Assembly (NCBI RefSeq): GCF_024199795.1
Contig: NZ_JANADK010000001.1
Location: 5,394,001 to 5,458,000 of the forward strand
DNA from: Bradyrhizobium sp. CCGB01
GTDB lineage: Bacteria > Pseudomonadota > Alphaproteobacteria > Rhizobiales > Xanthobacteraceae
Direction: 5' to 3'
Length of the DNA: 64,000 nucleotides
Position numbers and translations under genes: made by a program. Under the pieces are notes generated by a model that worked only from the letters and a program-made list of their open reading frames with translations, ran no database searches and was not told where the DNA came from. Position 1 is the stretch's first letter, and each line of letters begins with the position of its first letter. Positions 55,431-64,000 of this stretch are shown piece by piece.

Positions 55431-55575
55431 ATCGGGACGCTGATATGCAGCCTGCCTTGCGTGGCAGCTGCGGTGTTGACGCCGACTGACGCCGGTTTAA
55501 GTACCACAGACAAATCTTGCAGGGATGGCGACGTTCGCTGGGCTGGTTCCCGTTGACGCCACCAATGCAGGACAC

Positions 55576-56895
55576 ATGACGACCTCGCCTCAAGCGACCT
55601 CGCCCCGCGCGAACGCGGCCTCCGCGCCCCCTCACCTCGCCGTCGTCCTGTTCTCGCTCGCGATGGGCGGGTTTGCGATCGGAACCACCGAATTCGCGTC
55701 GATGAGCCTGCTGCCGTTCTTCGCCGCCGACCTCAAGGTCGACGAGCCGACCGCGGGGCATGCGATCAGTGCCTACGCGCTCGGCGTGGTGCTGGGCGCG
55801 CCGCTGATCGCCGTGCTTGGCGCGCGGTTCGCGCGGCGCACCCAGCTGCTGGCGCTGATGGCCGTGTTCGCGATCGGCAACGCACTCACCGCGCTGGCGC
55901 CGGGCTTTGGCTGGATGATCGCAGCGCGCTTCCTCTCGGGATTGCCGCATGGCGCCTATTTCGGCATCGCCGCGCTGGTCGCAGCCTCGCTCGTTCCGCA
56001 ACATCGCCGCTCGCAGGTGATCGGCCAGGTGATGCTCGGCCTGACCTCTGCCACCATCATCGGCGTGCCCCTGGCCAATCTGATCGGCCAGGCGGTCGGC
56101 TGGCGTGCGAGCTTTGGTCTCGTATCGGTGCTGGCGCTGCTCACGGTGCTGCTGTGCGCCCTGTTCGCGCCGCGCGACCAGGCAGGCCGGTCGGATCCGC
56201 TGCGGGAGCTCGGTGCGCTCCGAAGCGGTCGCGTCTGGATCACGCTGGCGATCGGCGCCATCGGCTTCGGCGGCATGTTCGCCGTCTACACTTATCTGGC
56301 GACGACCTTGATCGAGGTCACCAGGGTCAGCCCCGCCGTCATCCCGTTCTTTCTCGCCGTGTTCGGCGTCGGCGCCACGCTCGGCAATCTGTTCGTGCCG
56401 CGCTTTGCCGACCGTGCCCTGATGCCGACGGCGGGCGTCATCCTGCTGTTTGCTGCGGTCGCGCTGCTGCTGTTTCCACTTGCCGCCGGCAATCCCTGGC
56501 TCCTGGCGGCGGACGTCTTCGCCATCGGTGCCAGCGTCTCGCTCGGCGCCATCCTCCAGACGCGGCTAATGGACGTCGCGGGAGACGCGCAGGCGCTCGC
56601 TGCCGCCCTCAATCATTCGGCGTTCAACACCGCCAACGCCCTCGGCCCGTTCCTGGGCGGCATCGCCATTCGCGAGGGGCTGGGCTGGACCTCCACCGGT
56701 CCCGTCGGCGCCGCGCTCGCGCTTCTCGGCTTCCTGATCTGGATCGTCGCCTGGCGCGACGCCAGCACCGCGCAACTCGACATCGCTTCAGCAAGCGAGC
56801 GAGCTTCGCTGAAGAACGCTCCGGCGAAACCGGCGCCACCGCTGGCCCCGGACGACCGGAGCCGCTCGGATGCGGTCGGCGATCCCGTGGCCTAG
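55576..56895 (+). CDS. MFS transporter, DHA1/AraJ-like exporter
   Basis: 439 residues with 12 predicted membrane helices. The first helix region 'LFSLAMGGFAIGTTEFASMS' and 'GHAISAYALGVVLGAPLIA' are typical of the DHA1 drug/arabinose efflux branch (AraJ, NepI type), with 'GARFARRTQ' as the loop 2-3 motif. Such proteins export small molecules by proton antiport; the substrate is unknown. ATG 55576 starts shortly before the first helix; an in-frame start 17 codons upstream is possible. It converges with the HD-domain gene, 7 bp apart. Confidence 0.9.
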   Translation: MTTSPQATSPRANAASAPPHLAVVLFSLAMGGFAIGTTEFASMSLLPFFAADLKVDEPTAGHAISAYALGVVLGAPLIAVLGARFARRTQLLALMAVFAIGNALTALAPGFGWMIAARFLSGLPHGAYFGIAALVAASLVPQHRRSQVIGQVMLGLTSATIIGVPLANLIGQAVGWRASFGLVSVLALLTVLLCALFAPRDQAGRSDPLRELGALRSGRVWITLAIGAIGFGGMFAVYTYLATTLIEVTRVSPAVIPFFLAVFGVGATLGNLFVPRFADRALMPTAGVILLFAAVALLLFPLAAGNPWLLAADVFAIGASVSLGAILQTRLMDVAGDAQALAAALNHSAFNTANALGPFLGGIAIREGLGWTSTGPVGAALALLGFLIWIVAWRDASTAQLDIASASERASLKNAPAKPAPPLAPDDRSRSDAVGDPVA

Positions 56896-56902
56896 CGACG
56901 GC

Positions 56903-57541
56903 TCAGCTTTGCCAGGGCGTGTTGCGGATGCGCGCACACGCGTTCGGCCTGCGGAAGCTGGGATCGTGATCCTCGATGTAGTCGAAATTGACCGTCCCGA
57001 ACGTCGTCTGCGGCTTCTTCAGGGCCGAGCAGGTCTGCACCTTCAGGAACTCGTTCTTGAAATCACCGCGCGGAAACGCTGATATCACCTGCTCACGTTG
57101 CTCGGCCGTGTAGTCGTCAAATCCAACTCCCACGACATCCACGAGAACGCCCGCATTGGTGAGGGCGATTTCCGGCCGCATATATTGCGGAATGCCGGGC
57201 GTGGTATGCAGCGCAATTGCCTCCCAAACCAGATCGGCTTGCGGTTCGGCGATGCCGTGCCCGCGGAGAAAGTCGCGCGCGGCGTCGGCGCCGTCGACCT
57301 CAAATCGCTTTGTCTCCGTATGGTAGTGATCGACAAGGCCGAGGTCGTGAAACAGCGCCGCGACATAGAGCAGCTCTGAATCGAATTTCAGATTCTGCCG
57401 CAGCCCCTTCATCGCGCCGAACACATAGACGCGGACGGAATGGTTGAACAGCATCTCGTCTTCGTAACTGCGCACCAGCTCGGCCGCCTCGCGCGCCAGC
57501 TTGCTGTCGGGAATATTCACGCCGGAGATCACGCTCGTCAT
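56903..57541 (-). CDS. HD-domain hydrolase, cyanamide-hydratase-like
   Basis: 212 residues with an HD domain: His in 'EMLFNHSVRVYVFGAM' near 37-51, His-Asp in 'AALFHDLGLVDHYH' near 68, and a later His in 'AIALHTTPGIPQYM'. This spacing and 'HTTPGIP' resemble the cyanamide hydratase-like HD group; activity on cyanamide cannot be asserted. Metal-dependent hydrolysis in the cytosol is likely. ATG 57541 is used; a start 7 codons earlier is possible. It lies 50 bp downstream of the AhpD-like gene on the same strand, perhaps cotranscribed. Confidence 0.85.
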   Translation of the reverse strand: MTSVISGVNIPDSKLAREAAELVRSYEDEMLFNHSVRVYVFGAMKGLRQNLKFDSELLYVAALFHDLGLVDHYHTETKRFEVDGADAARDFLRGHGIAEPQADLVWEAIALHTTPGIPQYMRPEIALTNAGVLVDVVGVGFDDYTAEQREQVISAFPRGDFKNEFLKVQTCSALKKPQTTFGTVNFDYIEDHDPSFRRPNACARIRNTPWQS

Positions 57542-57591
57542 TGTCAGGCTCCTGCCTTGCATCCATTACGGTTGACGCCGTTCGCGGCGTG

Positions 57592-58053
57592 TCAGGCGGC
57601 CTTCTCGATGGCGGCCTGCGGCGTATTCCGGAAGCTGATCGCCATGCGATTGTACGCATTCATCAGGCTGATTGCGATCGTGAGATCGACGAGCTCGCGC
57701 TCACTGAAGACCTTGCGGGCGGCTTGATAGGCTTCATCCGGCACACCGGTCTCGGCAACGCGGGTCACCGTCTCGGCCCAGGCGAGGGCAGCGCGTTCAC
57801 GCGCGTCGAAGAGAGGGCCGGCTTCCGCCCACGCCTGCAGCAGCGCGAGCTTTTCGGTCTTCTGCCCGCTCTTGAGCAGATCGCGCGTGTGCATGTCGAG
57901 GCAATAGGCGCAGTTGTTGATCTGCGACACGCGCAGATAGATGAGGTTGACGAGCGTCGCGGGAAGCCCGCTCTGCGCGACGTAGCCGTAGACGCCACCC
58001 AAAGCCTTCGCGCCAGCCGGTGCGACGTGGTTGTAATTGAGGCGTTCACTCAT
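57592..58053 (-). CDS. AhpD/carboxymuconolactone decarboxylase-like alkylhydroperoxidase
   Basis: 153 residues, CMD/AhpD fold, with the redox Cys-x-x-Cys in 'INNCAYCLDMHTRDLLKSG' near 46-60, followed by His as in AhpD-type peroxidases. 'ETGVPDEAYQAARKVFSERE' and 'ISLMNAYNRMAISFR' are also typical. It probably reduces peroxides with a thiol partner. It is divergent from a MocR regulator across 130 bp, which suggests that regulator controls it, possibly together with the HD gene. Confidence 0.9.
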   Translation of the reverse strand: MSERLNYNHVAPAGAKALGGVYGYVAQSGLPATLVNLIYLRVSQINNCAYCLDMHTRDLLKSGQKTEKLALLQAWAEAGPLFDARERAALAWAETVTRVAETGVPDEAYQAARKVFSERELVDLTIAISLMNAYNRMAISFRNTPQAAIEKAA

Positions 58054-58183
58054 GTCCTTGCTCCTTGATGATCGGTCCCTTCGCCGGGTGTGGCTGCCGG
58101 AGCCCTTCTCTGCCCCCATAATTGCTATCGCCGTGGTCCACAAAAAAGCACCAAGAACGCACGAAAATCGTGTACCATGGGCC

Positions 58184-59590
58184 ATGACCAAACCGCTGCG
58201 GCTGGAGCTGGACCGATCCGCGAAAACGCCGCTGGCGGATCAGATCGGCAAGGGGATCAGGGCCGCCATCGAGAGCGGCGTGCTCGCCCCGGGAGCGCGG
58301 CTGCCCTCCTGGCAGGATCTGGCAGCCCAGCTGGGCGTCGCACGCGGCACCGTGCGATCGGCGTATGAGAAGTTGTCGTCTGCCCAACTGATCGTCGCGT
58401 CACGCGCAACCGGAACGCATGTCGCGGACCGGCCGTCCTTCCCCGTTCGCAAGGACAAGGCCCCGGCCCCCGGCTCGTTCATGGAGATGTACCAGGAGCT
58501 CACGGCAGGGCCGGCGATCTTCCAGATGGGCGTACCTGCGCAGGAAACTTTTCCTGCCACGCTGTTCGCAAGGATGCGCGCGCAGGCGGTCCGCATCGAG
58601 GCGAGCGCCCCGGCGATCTATCCGGATCCGCGCGGCGAGCTCGACTTGCGACGCGAGATCGCGGCCTACCTTGCGCTGGCGCGCGGGATTGAATGCGCGC
58701 CGTCGCAGATCATCATCACCAGCGGTTTCAGTGGCGGGCTCGGATTGGCGCTCCGCGTCCTCGGCCTCGAGCAGAAGAAGGTCTGGATGGAGAATCCGGG
58801 CTTTCCCTTCACCCGGCACGGTCTCGCGCTTGCAAGATTGTCGATCGCGCCGATCCCGGTCGACGCTGACGGCATCGATGTCGATTACGGCCTGAAACAT
58901 GCTCCCGACGCGGCGCTTGTTGTCGTGACGCCCGGACAGCAGGCGCCGCTCGGATCGACATTGTCGCTGGCGAGACGTTCGCGCCTGCTCGACTGGGCCA
59001 CCCGGACCAAGGCGTGGGTGATCGAGGATGACTATCTCAGCGAGCTTCAGCTCAAGGGCCGGGCCACGCCGGCACTCGCCTCGCTCGATCGCGCCGGCCG
59101 CGTCATCCACATCGGCTCTTTCAGCAAGACCGTGACCCCGTCCTTGCGGCTCGGCTTCGTCGTTGCGCCGGCCGCTCTGGCGTCGCGGTTTGCCGAAGCC
59201 GCGGCTTGCCTCGCACCGGCGCCCGGGCCTGCGGTACAGCTCGCCACTGCCGATTTCATGCGCGAGGGCCATTATCTGCGGCATCTCAGACGCACGAAGC
59301 GGGTCTACGCCGCGCAAGGCGATGCATTGCTGAAACAGCTTCGCTCGCGCAGCGCGAACGTCGCGATTGCCGGACTGGCCGCGGTCCTGCGATTGCCGGA
59401 CGGCGCACCTGATCTTGCCATCGCGCGAGAGGCGGCATCGTTCGGACTGGCCCCTACGCCGCTATCGCTCTGGTGCGCGTCGAAGGCCTCGGCGCGGCCG
59501 GGACTGTTGCTGGGCGTCGCCACATCCCCGCAGAAGAGGATCGAGGCGTCGTGCGAGAGGCTGTATCAGATCATCGGCCGCCACGCATGA
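58184..59590 (+). CDS. MocR-type (GntR-aminotransferase) transcriptional regulator
   Basis: 468 residues: a GntR winged HTH at about 15-85 ('LPSWQDLAAQLGVARGTVRS') joined to a class I aminotransferase-like domain. The PLP lysine is in 'IHIGSFSKTVTPSLRLGFVV' near residue 315. MocR proteins use bound PLP or an amino compound as signal. In the 130-bp divergent gap, TGGTCCACAA and, on the other strand, TGGTACACG form a possible inverted operator. ATG 58184 was chosen because the upstream codons belong to that control region. Confidence 0.9.
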   Translation: MTKPLRLELDRSAKTPLADQIGKGIRAAIESGVLAPGARLPSWQDLAAQLGVARGTVRSAYEKLSSAQLIVASRATGTHVADRPSFPVRKDKAPAPGSFMEMYQELTAGPAIFQMGVPAQETFPATLFARMRAQAVRIEASAPAIYPDPRGELDLRREIAAYLALARGIECAPSQIIITSGFSGGLGLALRVLGLEQKKVWMENPGFPFTRHGLALARLSIAPIPVDADGIDVDYGLKHAPDAALVVVTPGQQAPLGSTLSLARRSRLLDWATRTKAWVIEDDYLSELQLKGRATPALASLDRAGRVIHIGSFSKTVTPSLRLGFVVAPAALASRFAEAAACLAPAPGPAVQLATADFMREGHYLRHLRRTKRVYAAQGDALLKQLRSRSANVAIAGLAAVLRLPDGAPDLAIAREAASFGLAPTPLSLWCASKASARPGLLLGVATSPQKRIEASCERLYQIIGRHA

Positions 59591-59714
59591 AAAACAAGGC
59601 TCGAGCCCGCGCGTCCTGAACAATCGGCGCCCCGACGCGCTACCAAAAGTTGTGATCGCACCGATCATCATGTAACCTCGATATCAGTCGTCCCCTCGCG
59701 TGCCCCATCATTTC

Positions 59715-60977
59715 ATGCTCGTCCGTATCCTGTTTCTGGCGGCCTCGCTGTTGCTTCCCGGCGCATTGCATGCCGAAGAAACGCCGGCCGAAAAAGCCGG
59801 GTTCGCCCGCAGGCTGACGATCTATCTGGCGAAGGGGCCTCCCGACGCATGCGGGCCGGGCTGCGACCGCTGGATTGCCATCGAGGGCGAGATCGATCCG
59901 GACGCCGGCCAGCGCATTCGCCGCTTCCTCGCCGGCGTCAAGGACACGCAACGCCCGATCTACCTTCATTCACCCGGCGGAAACGTGGAGCAGTCCTACG
60001 TCATCGGCCGGCTGCTGCGCAGCCGCAAGGCGGTCGCGCGGGTCGGCCGGACGATCGCGACGGCGTGCGCCGCCGGAACGCAGGTGGACGCCGCATGCCT
60101 GAAGATCAAAAATGCAGGTGGCGAGGTCGAAGCCGAGCTCACGACCTATCATGCGATGTGCAATTCAGCCTGCGGTTACCTGTTTATCGGGGCGACATCG
60201 CGCGAGGTCGCCCCCGACGCCGCACTGGCGGTCCATAACTCCCGGCTGGTCCTCGTCTTTCACGGGCATCCGGCCCCGGGGGCGGTCGCGGAATACAGAC
60301 AGCGCCGGATCGCGAACGCCGAACGCGATCGCACTGCGTTCATCGCGGCGATGGGGATCAGCCGCGAGCTCGACGATCTCATCCGGACGGTGAAGTTCGA
60401 GAACCTGCATGTGCTCACGCGGGCCGAGCTCTATCGTTTTGGTGTCGACACCCGACCGTTTGCCGAAGGGATGTGGAGGCTGGAGACGGGAACGCGGCCG
60501 TTCATCAGCAAGATCGCGGTGATGAAGAAGCAGAACGGCGCCTCGTTCCGGACGATGGAGTGGCGCATGTTCTGCGAAATCAGGAATCGCGTGCCGCTGC
60601 TGTTCGCGGGCGAGATCGACGAGGCGAGCGTCGGAAAAAGTACGATCATGATGACGGCCGACGCCGACACCGACCGGGAGGCCGGAGGGTTTCCGGTGCG
60701 AGCCGCGAAGTACGAGATGTGGAGCGGCAGCATCGACCCCGACATGGTCAAGGCGATCATGTCGTCCCGCTCCCTGCATGTCCGGCAGACCACCCCGATG
60801 CCGGACGACAAGGTGGACGTCACGAAATTCGACATCGACCTGGCGGGACTGCCGGCGATACGGGCGCAGCTTGCGACGGCGTGCGCGTCGGTGGCGGCCA
60901 AGCCGAAGAGCCCCTTGCCGGCAGTCCCCTTCCCGAACGTCAGCTCGGGGCCGCCTCCGGCGGCGCCCTCGCCGTAG
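59715..60977 (+). CDS. Periplasmic ClpP-fold protein (COG3904 type)
   Basis: 420 residues. Signal peptide cut near 'ALHAEE'. The first about 170 residues form a ClpP/crotonase-like fold: 'AIEGEIDPDAGQRIRRFL', 'IYLHSPGGNVEQSYVIGRLL', 'YHAMCNSACGYLFIGATSRE' and 'ALAVHNSRLV' supply the glycine loop, a serine in 'NSACG' and a histidine in 'AVH', as in proposed serine peptidases of this group. The C-terminal half is unassigned and ends with a proline-rich tail. An alternative GTG start lies at 59700. Function unknown; proteolysis is possible. Confidence 0.75.
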   Translation: MLVRILFLAASLLLPGALHAEETPAEKAGFARRLTIYLAKGPPDACGPGCDRWIAIEGEIDPDAGQRIRRFLAGVKDTQRPIYLHSPGGNVEQSYVIGRLLRSRKAVARVGRTIATACAAGTQVDAACLKIKNAGGEVEAELTTYHAMCNSACGYLFIGATSREVAPDAALAVHNSRLVLVFHGHPAPGAVAEYRQRRIANAERDRTAFIAAMGISRELDDLIRTVKFENLHVLTRAELYRFGVDTRPFAEGMWRLETGTRPFISKIAVMKKQNGASFRTMEWRMFCEIRNRVPLLFAGEIDEASVGKSTIMMTADADTDREAGGFPVRAAKYEMWSGSIDPDMVKAIMSSRSLHVRQTTPMPDDKVDVTKFDIDLAGLPAIRAQLATACASVAAKPKSPLPAVPFPNVSSGPPPAAPSP

Positions 60978-61158
60978 TGCTGGCGCTTGGCGATCCCCGG
61001 CGCGGCACGGCCCTGCGGGCAACCGCGCGCGGTTTCGGCTTACGGTGTCTGGGGATTTCGCTCGGTGCTTCGACCGTGAGGGGACGGGCGGACGTTGGGG
61101 ACTGATCCACGGGGCCTTCGCGAGCGTATACGGTAAGACATGAATTCCGGAGAGCTCG

Positions 61159-61563
61159 ATGGCCTATGTGACCGGCTATATCACCGCGCTGATGGCCTTC
61201 GGCGCAATTGACGTCGTTTGGCTTCGTTTCATGGGACCTGCGCTCTATCGCCCAACGCTCGGAGACATTTTGCTGACCGATCTCCGTGTCGCGCCCGCGC
61301 TCGCGTTCTATGTGATCTATCCCGTGGGACTGCTCGTCTTCGCCGTCCTGCCCGGACTGAAGTCCGGTTCCGCAGCCAATGTTATCGGATCGGCCGCGCT
61401 GTTCGGAGCCATCGCCTACGCGACCTACGACCTCACCAATTTCGCGACGTTGCGCAACTGGACGCTCCAGCTGACCGTGCTCGACATCGTCTATGGCGCG
61501 GCAGCCTCGGCCTTTGCGGCCTTCGTCAGCTTTCTGGCCGTTCGCGCCGTTTCGAACGCCTGA
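61159..61563 (+). CDS. DUF2177 membrane protein
   Basis: 134 residues with four hydrophobic helices: 'YITALMAFGAIDVVWLRFMG', 'PALAFYVIYPVGLLVFAVLP', 'VIGSAALFGAIAYATYDLTN', 'AAASAFAAFVSFLAVRA'. The motifs 'D..WL' and 'YATYDLTN' are the DUF2177 signature. In several alphaproteobacteria this family occurs next to cfa-type genes and ChrR-controlled stress genes, and here it lies 4 bp from the convergent cfa-type gene. Role unknown. Confidence 0.9.
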   Translation: MAYVTGYITALMAFGAIDVVWLRFMGPALYRPTLGDILLTDLRVAPALAFYVIYPVGLLVFAVLPGLKSGSAANVIGSAALFGAIAYATYDLTNFATLRNWTLQLTVLDIVYGAAASAFAAFVSFLAVRAVSNA

Positions 61564-61567
61564 CAGC

Positions 61568-62602
61568 TCAAGCCGAACGTGATGGCGACAGCAGATAATG
61601 GCTGACGCCCCACTCGTCGCCGCCGGCATGGCCGAACAGGCCCATCGTGGCGAGAAAGAACAGCCGCCACCGCCGCTGCCAAAGACGCGCATCCTTGCCG
61701 TAGATTTGTCTCAGCACCTCGAAAATCTCGGTCCGATGTCGGTCGTAATTGGCCAGCCAATCCCGGGCTGTTTTCTCGTAATGACGGCCGTTCCATTGCC
61801 ACTCGGCATCGAGGCTGAAGATATCCTGATACTGCCGGATCAGTCCATGGCTCGGCATGATGCCGCCGGTGAAGAAATGCTGCGCGATCCAGTCCGCGCG
61901 ATTCTCAGGCGAGAACCGGTATGAGCCGGACTTGTGCGTGAAGACGTGCAGAAACAGCAGGCCATCGGGACGCAGCGCGGCGCGCATGCGATTCAGCAGT
62001 GGCCGCCAATTGACCATATGCTCGAACATCTCCACGGAGACGATACGGTCGAAATCTCCCTGCGGCACGAACGCGTTCATGTCGGCGGTGACGACTGCGA
62101 GGTTGGGGATGTCAGCCGCAGCGGCCTGACGAAGGATGAACTCCTGCTGCGACGCCGAATTGGAAACCGAGATGATGCGCGAATTGGGGTAGCGCCGGGC
62201 CATCCACAACGACAATGAACCCCAGCCGCAACCCAGTTCGAGAACTTGCTGCCCATCCGCCAGTCTTGCATGCTCGGCAGTCATTTCCAGCGCGCGTTCT
62301 TCCGCCTGCGCCAGCGTATCGCGAGCGTCGCCGTAGTAGCAGCAGGAGTATTTGCGCTGCGGGCCGAGGATCATCTCGAAGAACCGCGCCGGGATCTCGT
62401 AATGCTGGTTGTTGGCCTCAGTGGTGTTGATCGCGACCGGCAGCGCCGCAATCGCGCGCGAGAAGCTTGCATCCGAACCATTTGAAGACTGCGCCAGACT
62501 GCGCCGGGTGCGTTCGACCAAATGGCTGATGACCGCCGCGCTGACGCTGTCGGGCCAAGGCAACGCTTCGCCAAGCCGGATGGCCGCCTCCGTCAATGTC
62601 AC
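61568..62602 (-). CDS. Cyclopropane-fatty-acyl-phospholipid synthase family protein
   Basis: 344 residues, SAM-dependent methyltransferase of the CFA-synthase family. 'QVLELGCGWGSLSLWMARRY' is the SAM-binding loop near residue 147; 'QHYEIPARFFEMILGPQRKYS' and 'SVEMFEHMVNWRPLLNRM' are family motifs. Members methylate unsaturated acyl chains of phospholipids; one group is part of the RpoE/ChrR singlet-oxygen response and furan fatty acid formation in Rhodobacter. It starts with GTG, 1 bp after the DUF1295 stop. Confidence 0.9.
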   Translation of the reverse strand: MTLTEAAIRLGEALPWPDSVSAAVISHLVERTRRSLAQSSNGSDASFSRAIAALPVAINTTEANNQHYEIPARFFEMILGPQRKYSCCYYGDARDTLAQAEERALEMTAEHARLADGQQVLELGCGWGSLSLWMARRYPNSRIISVSNSASQQEFILRQAAAADIPNLAVVTADMNAFVPQGDFDRIVSVEMFEHMVNWRPLLNRMRAALRPDGLLFLHVFTHKSGSYRFSPENRADWIAQHFFTGGIMPSHGLIRQYQDIFSLDAEWQWNGRHYEKTARDWLANYDRHRTEIFEVLRQIYGKDARLWQRRWRLFFLATMGLFGHAGGDEWGVSHYLLSPSRSA

Positions 62603-62603
62603 G

Positions 62604-63410
62604 CTAGCCTCCCGCGGACGTCTTCGGCGGACCGGGAAAGAAGACGTTCGTCTTCATCTGATATCTGCGAAACGCGTCGCCGCGATCAGCCAGCATGTGC
62701 TCCTCCAGCGGCGGAACGCCGGAGACATGGACGAGCAGCCAATACATGCAGAGCGGCGCAAGGAGCGCGAACCAACCCCAGAGGTCGTGTCCTCCGAGGT
62801 CGATGGCCAGGACGGGATAGGCGAGCCAGCCGAGCCACTCGAAGAAATAATTGGGATGACGCGACGCCCTCCACAGCCCGACGTCGCAGATCTTGCCCTT
62901 GTTGGCCGGATCATGACGAAACCGCCGGAGCTGCTCGTCTGCGATCCCCTCACCAACAACAGCCACGCCAAAGATCAGGATTGCGGTCACGGTTTGCACT
63001 GGCGGTGCCGAACCGTTCGCCGCCAGCCACATCGAAAGGGCCAGCGGAATACTCACGATGGCCTGCTTCTGCAACAACCAGAACATCTGGCGTGTTGCAT
63101 CCTCTCCCCAGTCCCGGACCAACCTGGCATAGCGCGGATCATCAGTGATGCCGCGGGTGCGGCTCGCAATGTGCAGCCCCAGCCGAAGCGACCAGATCGC
63201 TGCCATCGCCGCAATGAGGGCACCTTGGAAATCCATCGGCCTTGTCGTCACCGCACCAGCGAGGCCGACGAAGCCAAGCCCGAATGTCCATATCGTATCG
63301 ACCCACCCCGAATTCCTCGAGGCGCGCCACACCAGCCAGGCGATGGCCATGATGACGGAGAGCGCCGCCGAAAGGCATGCGAGGCCGAGAATGAATGCCG
63401 AAACAGTCAT
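62604..63410 (-). CDS. DUF1295 / steroid 5-alpha-reductase-like membrane protein
   Basis: 268 residues with about six membrane helices. The C-terminal 'GLWRASRHPNYFFEWLGWLA' is the isoprenylcysteine-methyltransferase/steroid-reductase-like signature, together with 'VHVSGVPPLEEHMLADRGDA' near the end. DUF1295 proteins often neighbour cfa genes and are presumed to act on membrane lipids. ATG 63410 was chosen because upstream codons would run back into chrR. It begins 5 bp after the chrR stop, so chrR, this gene and the cfa-type gene form one operon. Confidence 0.9.
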   Translation of the reverse strand: MTVSAFILGLACLSAALSVIMAIAWLVWRASRNSGWVDTIWTFGLGFVGLAGAVTTRPMDFQGALIAAMAAIWSLRLGLHIASRTRGITDDPRYARLVRDWGEDATRQMFWLLQKQAIVSIPLALSMWLAANGSAPPVQTVTAILIFGVAVVGEGIADEQLRRFRHDPANKGKICDVGLWRASRHPNYFFEWLGWLAYPVLAIDLGGHDLWGWFALLAPLCMYWLLVHVSGVPPLEEHMLADRGDAFRRYQMKTNVFFPGPPKTSAGG

Positions 63411-63414
63411 TGCG

Positions 63415-64000
63415 TCACAACCGAACGAAAGGCTGCAGCAGCTTTCCGAGCCAGCCGCGCAGCTCGAGATTGCCCTGCATGGCCACCAGGCAGATGCAAA
63501 CATCTCCTTCTTCGACAGACGGCGTGTGATCGACGGTGCTGTCGGCCTCGTCGAAATCGCCGGGGCCATAGCGTCCGAGATCGTGGCGGAACGCGCCCTG
63601 GAGCACGCAGGTCCACTCGACCCCGGAATGGCCGTGGTGGGGCAGTGAGGATCCTGGCGCAGCTTTCAACATGAAGACGCGCGTGCCCTCGCTCTCGGGA
63701 ACCTCGACCTTTCTCCAGTGGACACCTGGGCCGATCCATCGCCAGCGCCCGACCTCGTAAGGAGCAAGCACGTCCGGACAATCCGGTGCCGCGTCGCGGA
63801 GGACCGGCGCCGGCGGTGTGGCCTCGTCCAGCCGCGCAAGAGCCTCGTCCAGCGCGCCGACGCGCGAGGGCGCCGGCGCCGCTCGCTCGACCAACGAGCC
63901 ACCGAACTGCTCGAACGCTGCGACTGTCGCCCGGCAACGGGGGCACAGGGCGACATGGGCGGCCACCACGACGCTGCGCGGCTCGTCAAGGGTGCCCGCC
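63415..64000 (-). CDS. chrR: ChrR-family anti-sigma factor, N-terminus cut by window end
   Basis: At least 194 residues remain and the frame stays open to the last base. 'AAHVALCPRCRA' is the zinc-binding His-x3-Cys-x2-Cys part of the anti-sigma domain; the C-terminal half is a cupin with 'LPHHGHSGVEWTCVLQGAF' (metal His/Glu) near the middle. In Rhodobacter ChrR holds the sigma factor RpoE and releases it on singlet oxygen. The expected ECF sigma gene would lie just beyond 64000 on the same strand. Downstream genes (DUF1295, cfa-type, perhaps DUF2177) fit its known type of regulon. Confidence 0.9.
   Translation of the reverse strand, partial: AGTLDEPRSVVVAAHVALCPRCRATVAAFEQFGGSLVERAAPAPSRVGALDEALARLDEATPPAPVLRDAAPDCPDVLAPYEVGRWRWIGPGVHWRKVEVPESEGTRVFMLKAAPGSSLPHHGHSGVEWTCVLQGAFRHDLGRYGPGDFDEADSTVDHTPSVEEGDVCICLVAMQGNLELRGWLGKLLQPFVRL

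Overview
The window is high-GC chromosomal DNA from an alphaproteobacterium, most likely Bradyrhizobium or a close relative. The main evidence is the gene order lexA-comEC-gltX-gltA, then lpxB-lpxI-lpxA-fabZ-lpxD-bamA-rseP-dxr-cdsA-uppS-frr-pyrH-tsf-rpsB. Further support comes from DUF3551 proteins, a RopB/Omp31-type porin, GAAC-N7-GAAC (alphaproteobacterial type) LexA boxes, and two kinds of palindromic repeat familiar from Bradyrhizobium genomes. No tRNA, rRNA or CRISPR array was seen. No gene-free stretch is longer than about 300 bp.

Layout. 1-3.5 kb: end of moeA, lexA with its SOS operator, and three small or poorly known genes. 3.5-17.7 kb: comEC, cut in two by an 11.94-kb integrated element bounded by a 13-bp direct repeat (4571-4583 and 16515-16527). 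Joining the two halves at the repeat restores the comEC reading frame exactly. The element carries integrase and an overlapping xis-like gene, a compact head module (HTH protein, lambda-type portal, protease-capsid fusion, gpW-like joiner), a divergent operator region, a RepA-like helicase followed by a repeat-dense possible origin, and four or five cargo genes of unknown function. It has no recognisable large terminase, tail or lysis genes, so it looks like a capsid-encoding phage satellite rather than a complete prophage.

17.8-23.8 kb: DUF2171, an NTF2-like protein, glnS and gltX head to head, gltA and a GFA-family protein. 23.9-30.1 kb: a ROK regulator, a complete sugar-type ABC importer and an SDR oxidoreductase, all on one strand with overlapping stops and starts, forming a carbohydrate uptake and oxidation operon. 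30.2-45.5 kb: the envelope-biogenesis and translation cluster (lipid A, BamA, RseP, isoprenoid precursor and carrier, CDP-DAG, ribosome recycling, UMP kinase, EF-Ts, S2), almost all on the minus strand. 45.7-53.4 kb: a caspase-fold protein without its catalytic pair, an exported beta-carbonic anhydrase, a lipoprotein and dnaE. 53.6-53.8 kb: a 36-codon membrane miniprotein whose promoter carries two perfect LexA boxes, a candidate SOS-induced small protein comparable in type to Caulobacter SidA. 53.9-61.6 kb: porin, two DUF3551 proteins, an MFS exporter, an HD hydrolase, an AhpD-like protein divergent from a MocR regulator, a periplasmic ClpP-fold protein and DUF2177. 61.6-64 kb: cfa-type synthase, DUF1295 and a ChrR anti-sigma factor cut by the window end, which resembles the singlet-oxygen (RpoE/ChrR) stress module.

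The two most notable points are the satellite-like element that inactivates the DNA-uptake gene comEC, and the SOS-controlled miniprotein next to dnaE.
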